Assembly: GCF_001314225.1 (NCBI RefSeq)
Contig: NZ_CP012699.1
Span: 29,809 to 93,808, forward strand
Length of the DNA stretch: 64,000 nt
Direction of reading: 5' to 3'
Source of the DNA: Microbacterium sp. No. 7
GTDB lineage: Bacteria; Actinomycetota; Actinomycetes; Actinomycetales; Microbacteriaceae
How positions within the stretch are numbered: position 1 is the first letter of the stretch; each line of letters begins with the position of its first letter. The position numbers were made by a program, and so were the translations under genes. Shown piece by piece: positions 1-8,387 of the stretch. The notes beneath the pieces were generated by a model. The model did no database searches and was not told where the DNA came from. It worked only from the letters and a program-made list of their open reading frames with translations.

Positions 1-2
1 TG

Positions 3-1010
3 AAGGAGTACCCGATCGGACTGATCTACTTCACCGATGTGACCGCGGGCTTCAACGACGGCAAGCAGCATCTCGAGGTGCTCGACGGCCAGCAGCGCAT
101 CACCTCGATCGGTCGCTTCGTGACGAACAAGTTCGCGGTAAAGGTCGGTGGCCGCGAGCGGTACTTCTCGTCGCTGTCGGACACCGAGAAGGAACTGATC
201 ATGGACCGCGAGCTGCTGGTCTACGTGTGCGAGGGCACCGAGCCCGAGATAAAGGCCTGGTTCCAGACAATCAACACCGCAGGCGTCGAGCTGACCCGGC
301 AGGAGCTGCGCAACGCCGCATACTCCGGTCCGTTCGTTACGCTCGCCAAGGCTGAGTTCTCGAACGCGCGGAACGCGCTGCAGCAGAAGTGGGCGAGCTT
401 CGTCAAGGGCGACCCGCTCCGCCAGGAGGTCCTCGAGGTCGCGCTCAAGTGGGTCGCCGCATCCAAGGCCCAGGAGATCGACGACTATATGTCGCTGCAT
501 CGGCACGACACGACGATCGACGAGCTGCAGGCCTACTTCACAACGGTCATCGAGTGGGTCGAGACGACGTTCGGGGGGCGCACCGACTCAGAGATGAGAG
601 GGCTGGCGTGGGCTGATTTGTACGAGCGCTTCGGCAACAACCCCTACAACGGTCGCGTCGTGAGCGCGCGCGTGGGCGAGCTGCTCAGCAGCGGTGCCGT
701 GCATGACCGAAAGGGGGTGTACGAGTACGTCCTCGGCGGCGAGACGCAGCCGCGCTTGCTCAACATCCGCCTGTTCGAAGACAAGGACAAGAAGGTCAAG
801 TACGCACAGCAGACGGCGGCGGCGGAGGCGGCCGGCACCTCCAACTGCCCGGCGTGCGTGTTCGCGGGCGACGCCAACGCGACGAAGATCTGGTCGCTGA
901 AGGAGATGGACGCTGACCACGTCACGGCCTGGTCGAAGGGCGGGGCGACGGACATCAGCAATCTGACGATGCTGTGCACGACGCACAATCGTCAGAAGGG
1001 CAACCGCTAG
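3..1010 (+). CDS. DUF262-HNH endonuclease, 5' end outside window (GmrSD-like)
   Basis: The frame is open from the first bases and stops at 1010, so the N-terminus lies outside. The visible part has the DUF262 motif LDGQQRITS and a C-terminal HNH motif ([12 protein letters not shown], then LTMLCTTHN and RQKGN). A CPACV cysteine pair just before the HNH part may hold a structural zinc. DUF262 proteins with HNH ends are related to GmrS/GmrD type IV restriction enzymes, which use nucleotide hydrolysis to cleave modified DNA; assigning that role here is inference. It stands alone beside a transposon, as defence genes on accessory elements often do. Confidence 0.8.
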   Translation, partial: KEYPIGLIYFTDVTAGFNDGKQHLEVLDGQQRITSIGRFVTNKFAVKVGGRERYFSSLSDTEKELIMDRELLVYVCEGTEPEIKAWFQTINTAGVELTRQELRNAAYSGPFVTLAKAEFSNARNALQQKWASFVKGDPLRQEVLEVALKWVAASKAQEIDDYMSLHRHDTTIDELQAYFTTVIEWVETTFGGRTDSEMRGLAWADLYERFGNNPYNGRVVSARVGELLSSGAVHDRKGVYEYVLGGETQPRLLNIRLFEDKDKKVKYAQQTAAAEAAGTSNCPACVFAGDANATKIWSLKEMDADHVTAWSKGGATDISNLTMLCTTHNRQKGNR

Positions 1011-1102
1011 AACGGCACGCTGAGGCATCCAGCGGTTCGCCATCACTGCCGGCGCCGGCCAACCGCGCTCCTTCGACAGATCGAGCGACCTAAGCTCTGA
1101 GC

Positions 1103-1267
1103 ATGTTCGACGGCAACGATGATGTGTCCCACGCTCGTCGTCGACGATTTGAGAGGGAACACCTCTCGCTGGACGTGCCGAACTGTCCTGGGTGTCTCCA
1201 CCCCATGATCCCCGCCACTGATGGCAGCGAGTGGGTGTGTGAGTGCTCGGCTTGTGTGGGCCGATAA
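1103..1267 (+). CDS. 54-residue zinc-ribbon-like small protein
   Basis: ATG at 1103 to TAA at 1265. The C-terminal half has cysteines in a CPGC ... CECSAC layout, spaced as in small zinc ribbons, after an Arg-rich N-terminus (ARRRRFERE). No function is recognised. No strong Shine-Dalgarno sequence is visible, but the metal-ligand spacing argues that this is a real gene. It ends 31 bp before the direct repeat that flanks the composite transposon, so it was not interrupted by that insertion. Confidence 0.5.
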   Translation: MFDGNDDVSHARRRRFEREHLSLDVPNCPGCLHPMIPATDGSEWVCECSACVGR

Positions 1268-1298
1268 CGATCGATTTCGGGACGAGTGCCAACCCCGG

Positions 1299-1307
1299 CC
1301 CGTCGAC
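1299..1307. repeat. Left copy of 9-bp direct repeat flanking the composite transposon
   Basis: CCCGTCGAC lies directly outside the left inverted end; the same nine bases lie directly outside the right end at 11463-11471. The arrangement is that of a target-site duplication made when the whole 1308-11462 unit inserted. Tn5053-type TniA elements usually make 5-bp duplications, so part of the identity may be chance or the family may differ. Confidence 0.65.
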
Positions 1308-1466
1308 TGTGAAGTTCGGCGCTCTTCGGCGGTGTTCTGTGATCGTCCGGTGTCGCTAGTTTCCGATGACGAGGATGCTGGCGGCGGCTTCGACGACGTC
1401 GTCGGTGATGGTGTCGAGCTGGTTGATCCTGAGTACCCGGTTGATCTGGGGGAAGAGTCGCTCGAG
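1308..1466 (-). repeat. Left inverted end: copy of the transposon right end with the last part of tniB
   Basis: This 159-bp stretch is a perfect reverse complement of 11304-11462. Read on the minus strand it contains the last 111 bp of the tniB-like gene and its stop codon, then the terminal repeat. It breaks off at CTCGAG (1461-1466), where a bifunctional-nuclease coding frame begins. It is most simply the residue of a second, inverted transposon copy whose body was deleted. Confidence 0.85.
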
Positions 1467-1757
1467 ACGGTCGGCGCCGAGGTCGAGCGGGTGGAGGTGA
1501 CGAAGATCGAAGGCGGCACCTTCTACGCCGAGATCACCCTGCAGACCCAGTACGGCCGCCGCGTCCTCGACGCCCGGCCCTCCGACTCCATCGCGCTCGC
1601 CGCCCGCGTCGACGCGCCGATCTGGGTGGCGGACGAGGTGCTCGCCGAGGCGGGCATCGCCGACGAGACGGAAGGCTCGCACGAGGACGAGGAGGCGAAG
1701 CTCGCCGAGTTCAAGCGATTCCTGGAGGAGGTCGACCCGGAGGACTTCCAGGGGTAG
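1467..1757 (+). pseudogene. Bifunctional nuclease (BFN/DUF151) gene, 5' truncated
   Basis: From about 1461 the frame reads LETVGAEVERVEV, then TFYAEITLQT, DARPSDSIALAAR, APIWVADEVL and EFKRFLEEVDPEDF. This is the C-terminal two thirds of the actinobacterial bifunctional nuclease family (DUF151), usually about 160 residues. The N-terminal part is replaced by the transposon end copy, so the start codon and early strands are lost. The frame runs back into transposon sequence, but that extension is not native. The gene is normally chromosomal, so the fragment shows that host DNA was caught next to a transposon end. It is probably not functional. Confidence 0.85.
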
Positions 1758-1770
1758 TCGTCCGGTCGCG

Positions 1771-1848
1771 TGAGCCCGTCGAAGGGCCGCGCACGGTCCC
1801 TGAGCCTGTCGAAGGGCCGCGCACGGTCCCCGAGCCCGTCGAAGGGCA
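1771..1848. repeat. 30-bp tandem repeat, 2.6 copies
   Basis: Units at 1771-1800 and 1801-1830, and a partial unit from 1831, begin with GAGCCYGTCGAAGGGC. The same GAGCCTGTCGAAGG core is common in intergenic DNA of Microbacteriaceae chromosomes (from memory, not checked). It lies between the nuclease fragment and the SDR gene and supports a chromosomal origin for this block. Confidence 0.75.
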
Positions 1849-1899
1849 CCGAGCCCGGCGCCTGGGAGCGGACTCGGTGACCGCCTGGATCCGCTCGCG

Positions 1900-2652
1900 T
1901 TACTGCGCGGTGTAGCCGCCGTCCACGGTGTGCTGCGTGCCGGTGATGAACGACGACCGGTCGGACAGCAGGAACAGCACCAGCTCCGCGACCTCCTCCG
2001 CCTTCCCGAGACGGCCGATGGGGTGCTTCGCGACCAGCCCGTTGTACCACTCCTCGGAGAGGTTCCCGAGCAGGGGCGTGTCGATGTAGCCGGGATGCAC
2101 CGAGTTGATGCGGATTCCCTGCGGCGCGTACCCGAGCGCTGCGGCCTTCGTCATTCCGGTGACTCCGTGCTTGGCTGCGACGTACGGGACGGCCCCCGTG
2201 ACGCCGACGAGCCCGAGGATGGAGGAGGTGTTCACGATGGAGCCACCCCCGGCCTTCAGCATCGCCGGGATCTCGTAGTACATGCCGTAGTAGACGGAGT
2301 CGAGGTTGATCGCCATCAGCTTTCGGTATCCCTCGAGGTCCGTCTCGTGTAGCGGGCCGAGCGGGCCGACGATGCCGGCGTTGTTGAACGCGAGGTGCAG
2401 CCCGCCGAACTGCTCGACCGCCGCGTCGACCGCCGCCTTCATCCGGTCCGCGTCGGTCACGTCCGCCGCGAAGCCGGCCGCCTTGCCGCCGGCGTTCCCG
2501 ATCTCCCCCGCGACCCGGTTCGCGCCCTCCTCGTTCAGGTCGACGACCAGCACGGACGCACCCTGCTGTGCCAGCATCCGGGCCACCACCTCACCGATGC
2601 CGGACGCTCCTCCGGTGACCAGCGCGACCTTGCCCGCGAACTCTTCTGCCAT
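1900..2652 (-). CDS. SDR family oxidoreductase
   Basis: A 250-residue classical short-chain dehydrogenase/reductase, the usual length. It shows the NAD(P)-binding motif TGGASGIG (residues 13-20), an acidic residue after the second strand (VVDLNEE) that favours NAD(H), the NNAG motif near 90, the active-site serine in NTSS, YVAAK as the YxxxK pair and a PG-type motif (VHPGYIDTP). The C-terminus ends VDGGYTAQ. It would oxidise or reduce an alcohol/ketone pair; the substrate cannot be told. It is a cargo gene between a chromosomal fragment and an IS, with no partner gene. Confidence 0.88.
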   Translation of the reverse strand: MAEEFAGKVALVTGGASGIGEVVARMLAQQGASVLVVDLNEEGANRVAGEIGNAGGKAAGFAADVTDADRMKAAVDAAVEQFGGLHLAFNNAGIVGPLGPLHETDLEGYRKLMAINLDSVYYGMYYEIPAMLKAGGGSIVNTSSILGLVGVTGAVPYVAAKHGVTGMTKAAALGYAPQGIRINSVHPGYIDTPLLGNLSEEWYNGLVAKHPIGRLGKAEEVAELVLFLLSDRSSFITGTQHTVDGGYTAQ

Positions 2653-2842
2653 CGTTCTCCTCCTTCTGCCTGGATTTTGGGATGCCGAATCGACGGCCGA
2701 GGAACGACCGCCGATGGTGTTCTCACGTCGAGGCTAGGGGAGGAATCTGAGGGGGTCAAGCCCCCGACGAGACTCACTTAAAGTGCCCGCGAAACGCCTT
2801 CGGTGCCTCATCTGAGAATGCCCGCGAAATGGCGACGCTCGG

Positions 2843-2850
2843 GGCATGGG
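2843..2850. repeat. 8-bp target duplication of the IS256-family element (left copy)
   Basis: GGCATGGG at 2843-2850 is repeated at 4266-4273, on the outer side of both IS256 ends. Eight base pairs is typical for IS256-family insertions. The duplicated bases include the ATG start codon of the interrupted transposase gene. Confidence 0.9.
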
Positions 2851-4265
2851 GGTGACGTCCCGCTGAGTGGTGGAGTTTCTCGACACCGTGCGGTCAGTTG
2901 GGTTTGATTATGCCGCAGCGATTTCGGGGATGACCACCTCCTCGATGTGGGCGGTGTTCATGGCGTCGAGTTGCCGCATGGAGTGCTCGGAGAAGTAGCG
3001 GCGGTCGCCGGCTTCCCATTCGTCGTGCTGCTCGACCAGGACCGCGCCGGCCAGGCGCAGCAGCGCGGCGGGGTTGGGGAACACCCCGACCACGTCGGTG
3101 CGACGCTTGATCTCCTTGTTCACCCGTTCCAGCGGGTTCGTGGACCAGATCTGCCGCCAGTGCTTCTGCGGGAACCCAGTGAACGCGAGCAGGTCGTCTC
3201 GTGCGTCGGAGAGCATCTCGGCAACCTTCGGGTGCGACCGGTCGAGCATGCGGACGACTTCGTCGAACTGGGCCTGAACATGCTCCTTGTCGGGTTGGGC
3301 GAAGATCGTGCGGATGATCGAGGCGACCATCTCGCCGCTGGCCTTGGGCACCACCGCGAGGACGTTGCGCATGAAGTGCACCCGGCAGCGTTGCCAGGCG
3401 GCGCCCTGCAGAACGGTGCTGATCGCTTTCTTCAGCCCGGTGTGGGCGTCGGAGATCACCAGTTGCGTGCCGGCCAGCCCACGGGCCTTCAGAGAGCGCA
3501 GGAAGCTGGTCCAGAACGGCTCACTCTCGGTGTCGCCGACGTCGAAGCCGAGCACTTCGCGGCGTCCGTCTGCGGCGACGCCGACGGCGACGACGATCGC
3601 CTGCGACACCACCCGATGATTCACTCGTGCTTTGCAGTAGGTGGCGTCGAGGAACACATACGGGTAGCCCATCGTCGCAAGATCGCGGTCGCGGAACGCG
3701 GCGACCTCGGCGTCCAGGTCGGCGCAGATCCTGGACACCTCGGACTTCGAGATCCCGGTGTCGGCGCCGAGCGCCTTCACCAGGTCGTCGACCTTCCTCG
3801 TGGAGACGCCGTGCAGGTAGGCCTCCATCACCACCGCGAACAGTGCCTGATCGACGCGGCGACGTCGCTCCAGCAGCGACGGGAAGAACGTCCCCTGCCG
3901 CAGCTTCGGGATCCGCAGCTCCAGATCCCCGGCGGTCGTGGACAGGGTCCTCGGTCGGGAGCCGTTGCGCTGTGTCGTCCGGGTGGACGACCGTTCGAAC
4001 GGGGCGGCACCGATCAACGCGGTCGCTTCCGCGTTGATCAGCTCCTGGTAGAGCGTCTCGGTCGCGACCCGGATCCGGTCGGTGACATCGGTGAGTTTCA
4101 GTTCCCCGAGCAGCTCGAGCAGGGCAGACTGGTCAAGAGCCATCGTGCGTTTGTGTCCTTCCGTGAGTTTCCTAGACAGTTCTCACTGACCATCGCACGA
4201 TGGCTCACCACGTTCACGACGTGACACTCGAGCCCGAGAACTACACCACTCCCAGGGACGTCACC
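2851..4265 (-). mobile_element. Complete IS256-family insertion sequence
   Basis: 1415 bp, starting GGTGACGTCCC and ending GGGACGTCACC, an 11-bp perfect inverted repeat with further similarity inside (GAGTGGTG near both ends). It is flanked by the 8-bp duplication GGCATGGG and contains one intact transposase. Everything needed for transposition looks present, so this may be the youngest insertion in this part of the window. Confidence 0.92.
2908..4143 (-). CDS. IS256-family transposase (DDE, Mutator type)
   Basis: 411 residues, the normal family length. The N-terminal part has ALIGAAPFERSSTRTTQRNGSR, typical of IS256/Mutator transposases. Catalytic residues are visible as FLDATYCKAR (first Asp), VISDAHTGLKKAI (second Asp) and NPLERVNKEIKRRTDVVGVFPN (Glu), with the CRVHFMRNVL motif between them. 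It acts on the ends at 2851 and 4265 by copy-out/paste-in. The frame is uninterrupted, so the enzyme is probably active. Confidence 0.95.
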   Translation of the reverse strand: MALDQSALLELLGELKLTDVTDRIRVATETLYQELINAEATALIGAAPFERSSTRTTQRNGSRPRTLSTTAGDLELRIPKLRQGTFFPSLLERRRRVDQALFAVVMEAYLHGVSTRKVDDLVKALGADTGISKSEVSRICADLDAEVAAFRDRDLATMGYPYVFLDATYCKARVNHRVVSQAIVVAVGVAADGRREVLGFDVGDTESEPFWTSFLRSLKARGLAGTQLVISDAHTGLKKAISTVLQGAAWQRCRVHFMRNVLAVVPKASGEMVASIIRTIFAQPDKEHVQAQFDEVVRMLDRSHPKVAEMLSDARDDLLAFTGFPQKHWRQIWSTNPLERVNKEIKRRTDVVGVFPNPAALLRLAGAVLVEQHDEWEAGDRRYFSEHSMRQLDAMNTAHIEEVVIPEIAAA

Positions 4266-4268
4266 GGC

Positions 4269-5528
4269 ATGGGAAGCGAGTTGTCGGTGCGGTCACGTGC
4301 GGAGATCACAGCGAAGTACGCCAAGGCGTATGCGAGGGTGTCGAAGAAGGAGCGGGGCCGGCTGCTGGGCGAGGTGGTCGCGGTGACGGGCTGGTCCCGT
4401 GACAACGCCCGCCGCAGGCTGGCCGCCGCCGCCAAGCCGCGGCCTCGGGCGGTGACGCCGCAGCGGCCGCGGCCGCGGAAATACTCCTACGACGCGGTGA
4501 AGGTGCTGCAGCTGGTGTGGGCGTTCGCCGGATTCGAGTGCGGGAAGTACCTGGCTGCCTCGATGATGGCCCTGCTGGACGCGCTGGAGCGCCACGGCGA
4601 ACTCGTGCCCGGAAAGGCGCGGTACTCGGCGCAGGTGCGCGCCGAGCTGCTCGGGATGAGCGCGGCAACGATCGACCGGTACCTTGCACCAGCCCGTGCG
4701 ACGGACCCGCTGCGCGGGGTCTCGACGACGAAGCCGTCGCCGCTGCTGCGCTCCTCGATCACGGTCCGTAAGGCTGGCGACGAGGTCGAGGACGCCCCCG
4801 GGTTCTTCGAGGGCGACACCGTCGCGCACTGCGGCCCAACGCTCAGGGGCGAGTTCGCCCGGACGGTAAACCTGACCGACATGCGCACCGGGTGGGTGTT
4901 CACGCGCTCGGTCCGCAACAACGCGCACGTGCACATCCTGTCCGCCCTCGACGCAGCGGTGGAGGCAATCCCCTTCGAGATCGTCGGGCTGGACTTCGAC
5001 AACGGATCCGAGTTCATCAACCATGACGTGGTCGGCTGGGCCGCGGGCCGGAAGATCTTCTTCACCCGGTCTCGGCCCTACAAGAAGAACGACCAGGCCA
5101 CGATCGAATCTAAGAACAACCACCTCGTACGCCGTTACGGGTTCTACTGGCGCTACGACACCCCCGAAGCGCTGATCCTGCTCAACCAGCTCTGGCCGCT
5201 GGTGAACGACCGGCTGAACTACTTCACCCCGACCAAGAAGCCCACCGGATGGGCCACCGACGCCGCCGGGCGCCGCAAGCGCCTCTACGACAAGCCAAAG
5301 ACCCCGATCGACCGGCTCCTGGACGCAGGGGTGCTCTCCCCGGCACAAGAGGCCGAGCTGCGCGCCCGCCGCGACGCACTCAACCCCGCCGAGATCGCCC
5401 GCCGCATCCAGTCCCTCCAAGACCACCTCACCGGCCTTGCACGCGACACGACCCTCGCCCTCCAGGCCGTCTCGGCCACGCCACTGCCCGACACCAGCCG
5501 CGGCGTCCGTCTCCGCCCCGCCAGCTGA
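4269..5528 (+). CDS. Integrase-core (DDE) transposase of the outer IS, promoter displaced by IS256
   Basis: The native start is taken as ATG 4269 (MGSELSVRSRAEI), giving 419 residues; the frame extends upstream to 4200 only because IS256 terminal DNA happens to be open. An N-terminal HTH region (TGWSRDNARRRL) precedes an rve/DDE core: FFEGDTVAHCG (Asp), GLDFDNGSEF (Asp) and ATIESKNNHLVR (Glu). IS256 inserted exactly at the start codon and its target duplication restored the ATG. The original upstream region is now more than 1.4 kb away, so expression would depend on IS256 sequences. Confidence 0.88.
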   Translation: MGSELSVRSRAEITAKYAKAYARVSKKERGRLLGEVVAVTGWSRDNARRRLAAAAKPRPRAVTPQRPRPRKYSYDAVKVLQLVWAFAGFECGKYLAASMMALLDALERHGELVPGKARYSAQVRAELLGMSAATIDRYLAPARATDPLRGVSTTKPSPLLRSSITVRKAGDEVEDAPGFFEGDTVAHCGPTLRGEFARTVNLTDMRTGWVFTRSVRNNAHVHILSALDAAVEAIPFEIVGLDFDNGSEFINHDVVGWAAGRKIFFTRSRPYKKNDQATIESKNNHLVRRYGFYWRYDTPEALILLNQLWPLVNDRLNYFTPTKKPTGWATDAAGRRKRLYDKPKTPIDRLLDAGVLSPAQEAELRARRDALNPAEIARRIQSLQDHLTGLARDTTLALQAVSATPLPDTSRGVRLRPAS

Positions 5529-5600
5529 CCCGATCTCGCGGGCATTCCTACTTGAGGCACGGGTCAGATTTCGCGGGCACTTGACAATGAGGCACCACGG

Positions 5601-5838
5601 CCCCTTGGAGTGGTGTAGTTCTCGGTGATCCTTCTGCTGTTGATGTTGGTTAGGCGCTGAGTTCGAGGATCGTGTCGGTGGTCACCTCGCTTGTGGTGTC
5701 GGGGACGAAGGTGAGGCGGGACTTGGCGAGGATGTCGAGGCCGAGGTAGCGGCGGCCTTCTGCCCATTCGTCGGTCTGCTCGGCGAGGACTGCGCCGACG
5801 AGGCGGATGATCGCATCACGGTTCGGGAAGATCCCCAC
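5601..5838 (-). pseudogene. Remnant of a second IS256-family element (C-terminal 60 residues and one end)
   Basis: Read on the minus strand, 5838 to 5650 encodes VGIFPNRDAIIRLVGAVLAE and EWAEGRRYLGLDILAKSRL, the C-terminus of an IS256-family transposase. The DNA beyond the stop (GAGTGGTGTAGTTCTC, from 5609) matches the subterminal part of the intact IS256 ends. The upstream part of the gene is cut off where the transposon end begins at about 5839. It is a different copy from the intact IS at 2851, since the protein sequences differ. Confidence 0.85.
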
Positions 5839-5840
5839 GG

Positions 5841-5873
5841 AGTTCGGCGCTCTTCGGCGGTGTTCTGCGATCG
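5841..5873 (+). repeat. Internal (original left) end of the TniA/TniB transposon, outermost bases lost
   Basis: AGTTCGGCGCTCTTCGGCGG followed by TGTTCTGCGATCG matches the terminal 33 bp of the two outer ends with one mismatch. The preceding bases are CACGG instead of the TGTGA found at the outer ends, so the terminal TG is missing. This may make the end inactive and explain why the copy at 1308 serves as the left end. Confidence 0.75.
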
Positions 5874-5935
5874 CTCCTCGTCGCGTCTGAGCTTTGCGGC
5901 ATCGGGTTGCGACGCACCCGCGTCGTCGGTGCAGA

Positions 5936-6700
5936 CTAGTCAGAGGTAGTGCCCGCTGGCCGGTCGAGGCCGACGAAGTCCTGCATGGCGCGAGCGAACT
6001 TGTCCTGCTTGCCTGCTTGGACGACGGTTGCACCGTAGCTGATGGCGATTGTTGCCATGGGCCAGTCGAACTTCTCGGCCTCGCGTTCCGCATCGCCAGA
6101 CAGGTCTAGCGCCCGGTCCTGGATGGTGAACGACACCCACTGGACCCCATCACTGGCGGTCGCCGCGAGGATCCAGCAGGACTCCCTGTCGGCTTTCCCA
6201 CAGCTTTCAGACTGCTCATCGACGACGAATGGTCCGAGACCGGCCCGCTCGGCTGCACGACTGGCCGCATCGAGTACCGTTTGCCACTTCGCTCGGTCCG
6301 GCGTCCCCTCCGAGGCGAGCTCGCAGCAGTTGACGGTGATCAGCATGGATTCCCCGCCGTACCCGTTCCCCACTTGGGCGTGCCAGTTGTCGTCTGAGAA
6401 CCAGGTCGATTCGGGGGTGGCAGGGACCAGGGCGATACCTGACTCGTCCGTGATCGCTTCGGCGATGTCTTTGGTGATGCGCGTTGCTACGGGCTGCAAC
6501 TCGACCTGATCCGGGTAGCCGATGAGCGCTTCTCCGTCCTGACCGGCATGCGCCGGATAGTTCATCCACTCGGCAACAACTTGCTCACCCGCTGCGTTCG
6601 TGTGGATGGTCGTTGGCGACGGCGTTTGACCGAAGGCTGCGCACCCCGTCAGCAACGTCAGCGCTGCAAGAACTAGCGCGACCCGCGGGACACACTTCAT
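5936..6700 (-). CDS. Lipoprotein of unknown function, PadR operon
   Basis: 254 residues from ATG 6700 (MKCVPRVALVL). The signal peptide ends in the lipobox LTGC with Cys19, so the product should be lipid-anchored outside the membrane. The mature part has several cysteines (NCCELAS, QSESCGK, RESCWI) that could form disulphides. No family is recognised. Its start overlaps the stop of the membrane-protein gene by 4 bp (ATGA), so the two are translationally coupled and the lipoprotein may work with that membrane protein. It is carried as cargo in the transposon. Confidence 0.75.
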   Translation of the reverse strand: MKCVPRVALVLAALTLLTGCAAFGQTPSPTTIHTNAAGEQVVAEWMNYPAHAGQDGEALIGYPDQVELQPVATRITKDIAEAITDESGIALVPATPESTWFSDDNWHAQVGNGYGGESMLITVNCCELASEGTPDRAKWQTVLDAASRAAERAGLGPFVVDEQSESCGKADRESCWILAATASDGVQWVSFTIQDRALDLSGDAEREAEKFDWPMATIAISYGATVVQAGKQDKFARAMQDFVGLDRPAGTTSD

Positions 6701-8028
6701 GCCATCACCGCCGGGGCTGCGGGTCCGTCGTGAACAGCGCTGGGATGCTTCGACTGACCGCCGCTTCGGCCGCGGAGCGCGACGATCACGCCGAAAATCG
6801 GGACGGCGAACGCAAGCACAGGTATTACCGTGATGCCGATGAGCGCTGCGTAGGCGATGCCACTGGCGATACCCACAGCGACACGGGCTGCGAGCGGTCC
6901 GCGCAGGCGCGGAGTGGCCCACCAGGCCAGGGCGCCGCCGCCAAGAGCAGCTGACAGCGTCATCCATGGACCCATGCCCTCCCACTCGGGGGCGAACATA
7001 TAGGCAACGGCGACTGCGATGAGAGCGACGACCGCGACGCAGAGCGGCCCCCACACGACGATGCGTCCGCGGTGTTTCGACGCATCGAGCCCGACCGCAG
7101 CAAGGAGGGGGATGCTGGCGGCGAGCATGATCGTAATGCCCTGGCCCATCGCCACGGTGCCATCCGTCGCTCCCGCAGACCACGCGGTGCCGGTGAGAGC
7201 GTAGGCCACGCCCACGAGTCCGCCGGCCACGCTGAACCAGGCCAGCCGCTGCCCTGAACGTCGGGATTCATCGGCGCGTGATGGCGACCTGAGCGCGTGC
7301 GTGGGCGTCGCGTCCCCCCGTTCGACGGTGCGCAGCGCCACGATGGCCACGATGACGGCAACGACGTTGGACATCACAGGATTGATCAGTCCGACGCCCA
7401 AGACGGGAGCAGCCAGCGCGCCGACAATAATCGCGATGGCGATGCGGCCAAACCCCGGTATGCGGGTTGGGGTGAGCACGCCGTCGAGAAGAAGCGCGAG
7501 CCCGAAACCACCGACAACCCAACCGCCGATGAAGAGCGGCACCCACGCGGCTGCCAGTCCGGCAAGGGCGATGCCAGCATCCGCGAGATCGAAGCCCCGC
7601 GCCCACGACAGTTGCGCGAGCGCGGCAAGAATCAGCGCACCGACAAGCACGGCGAGCACGATCAGCGTACGAAGCGGCGCGATCCATCCACGGGAGCGGA
7701 TCAGCGCAACAACTCCGATCAAGGCTAGGACAGGAGCTATCCCAGTCGTCACTACTCCCGTGTAAGCGCCCCGCAGACCGAGCATCCACACACCCGAGCT
7801 AAGGACGAGCGCGACTACCGACGACCAGAGAGCGACCCGGGTATCCAAGCGCATCGCCAGGCCGTTCACCATCGCTGAGAGGGCCTCATCGCGAGACGGT
7901 CCCTTCCTGCCCTCGTGCTCGGCGTGATCAAGCAACGTGCCGAGCAGCACGTCCCCATTCGCCGCACGCCACCACGCCGGATACCAGCGCAGCAACCGCT
8001 CGAACGCGTCAGCACCGCGCCGGCTCAT
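6697..8028 (-). CDS. Multi-spanning membrane protein of a PadR operon
   Basis: 443 residues. A soluble N-terminus (FERLLRWYPAWWRAANGDVLLGTLL region, up to about residue 60) is followed by about eleven hydrophobic segments to near the C-terminus, with a charged loop in the middle (ERGDATPTHALRSPSR). N-termini of this kind are common in actinobacterial membrane proteins encoded next to PadR regulators. No transport motif is recognised. It overlaps padR by 4 bp upstream and the lipoprotein gene by 4 bp downstream, so the three form one tight operon. Confidence 0.75.
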   Translation of the reverse strand: MSRRGADAFERLLRWYPAWWRAANGDVLLGTLLDHAEHEGRKGPSRDEALSAMVNGLAMRLDTRVALWSSVVALVLSSGVWMLGLRGAYTGVVTTGIAPVLALIGVVALIRSRGWIAPLRTLIVLAVLVGALILAALAQLSWARGFDLADAGIALAGLAAAWVPLFIGGWVVGGFGLALLLDGVLTPTRIPGFGRIAIAIIVGALAAPVLGVGLINPVMSNVVAVIVAIVALRTVERGDATPTHALRSPSRADESRRSGQRLAWFSVAGGLVGVAYALTGTAWSAGATDGTVAMGQGITIMLAASIPLLAAVGLDASKHRGRIVVWGPLCVAVVALIAVAVAYMFAPEWEGMGPWMTLSAALGGGALAWWATPRLRGPLAARVAVGIASGIAYAALIGITVIPVLAFAVPIFGVIVALRGRSGGQSKHPSAVHDGPAAPAVMA

Positions 8029-8378
8029 GCCAACGCCGCCGGCGTGAAGGCGAACGCTGACTTATGCGTCGTCAACTGGGCGCGAGCCGCGCGAGCGGCC
8101 TGCTCCATCGAGTCGACCTCCTCCGAGAGTCGTGCGGCGCCCTCGTCAGTGATGACAAAGTAGCGCCGCGCGCGACCATTTACGATCTCCTCGCCATCAG
8201 CGCGGATGGACCCGTTCGCCTCAAGTCGCTCCAAGGCCGCATAGAGCGTGGGCACCTTCAGCGAGACCCGCCCATCGGATGCTGTCGCCGCCACCTGAAG
8301 GATCTCGTACCCGTGCCGACGGTGCGACGCTAGCGCAGTCAAGATCCAAAACGACGGTGGGGCTAGGGGAATGGTCAT
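8025..8378 (-). CDS. PadR family transcriptional regulator
   Basis: 117 residues from ATG 8378, the usual length for the short PadR subfamily. The winged helix is recognisable: FWILTALASHRRHGYEILQ, then KVPTLYAALERLEANGSI, a wing with NGRARRYFVITDEGAARL, and an Ala-rich C-terminal dimerisation helix. It begins 9 bp from a perfect 23-bp palindrome, so autorepression is likely. The signal that releases it is unknown; many PadR repressors respond to small hydrophobic or antimicrobial compounds. Confidence 0.88.
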   Translation of the reverse strand: MTIPLAPPSFWILTALASHRRHGYEILQVAATASDGRVSLKVPTLYAALERLEANGSIRADGEEIVNGRARRYFVITDEGAARLSEEVDSMEQAARAARAQLTTHKSAFAFTPAALA

Positions 8379-8387
8379 ATCACCAAC

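Larger units (their letters stand above)
2770..5596. mobile_element. IS element (ISNCY/IS1202-like) carrying a nested IS256-family insertion
   Basis: The ends are inverted and each has two sub-repeats. On the left, AAGTGCCCGCGAAA (2781-2794) is followed by GTGCCTCA and AATGCCCGCGAAA (2803-2828). On the right, the reverse complements lie at 5588-5596, 5569-5582 and 5532-5560. The only gene that belongs to it is the integrase-core transposase at 4269-5528. The IS256 element at 2851-4265 sits between its left end and its gene. Exact termini are uncertain by a few bases and no target duplication was found. The family name is by resemblance only. Confidence 0.7.

Noticed and set aside
1771..1848. 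CRISPR array
   Set aside because: The repeats are directly joined without spacers and there are fewer than three full units; no cas genes are present in the window.
4200..4268. Upstream extension of the outer IS transposase
   Set aside because: These 23 codons are IS256 terminal DNA; the native start is inside the target duplication.
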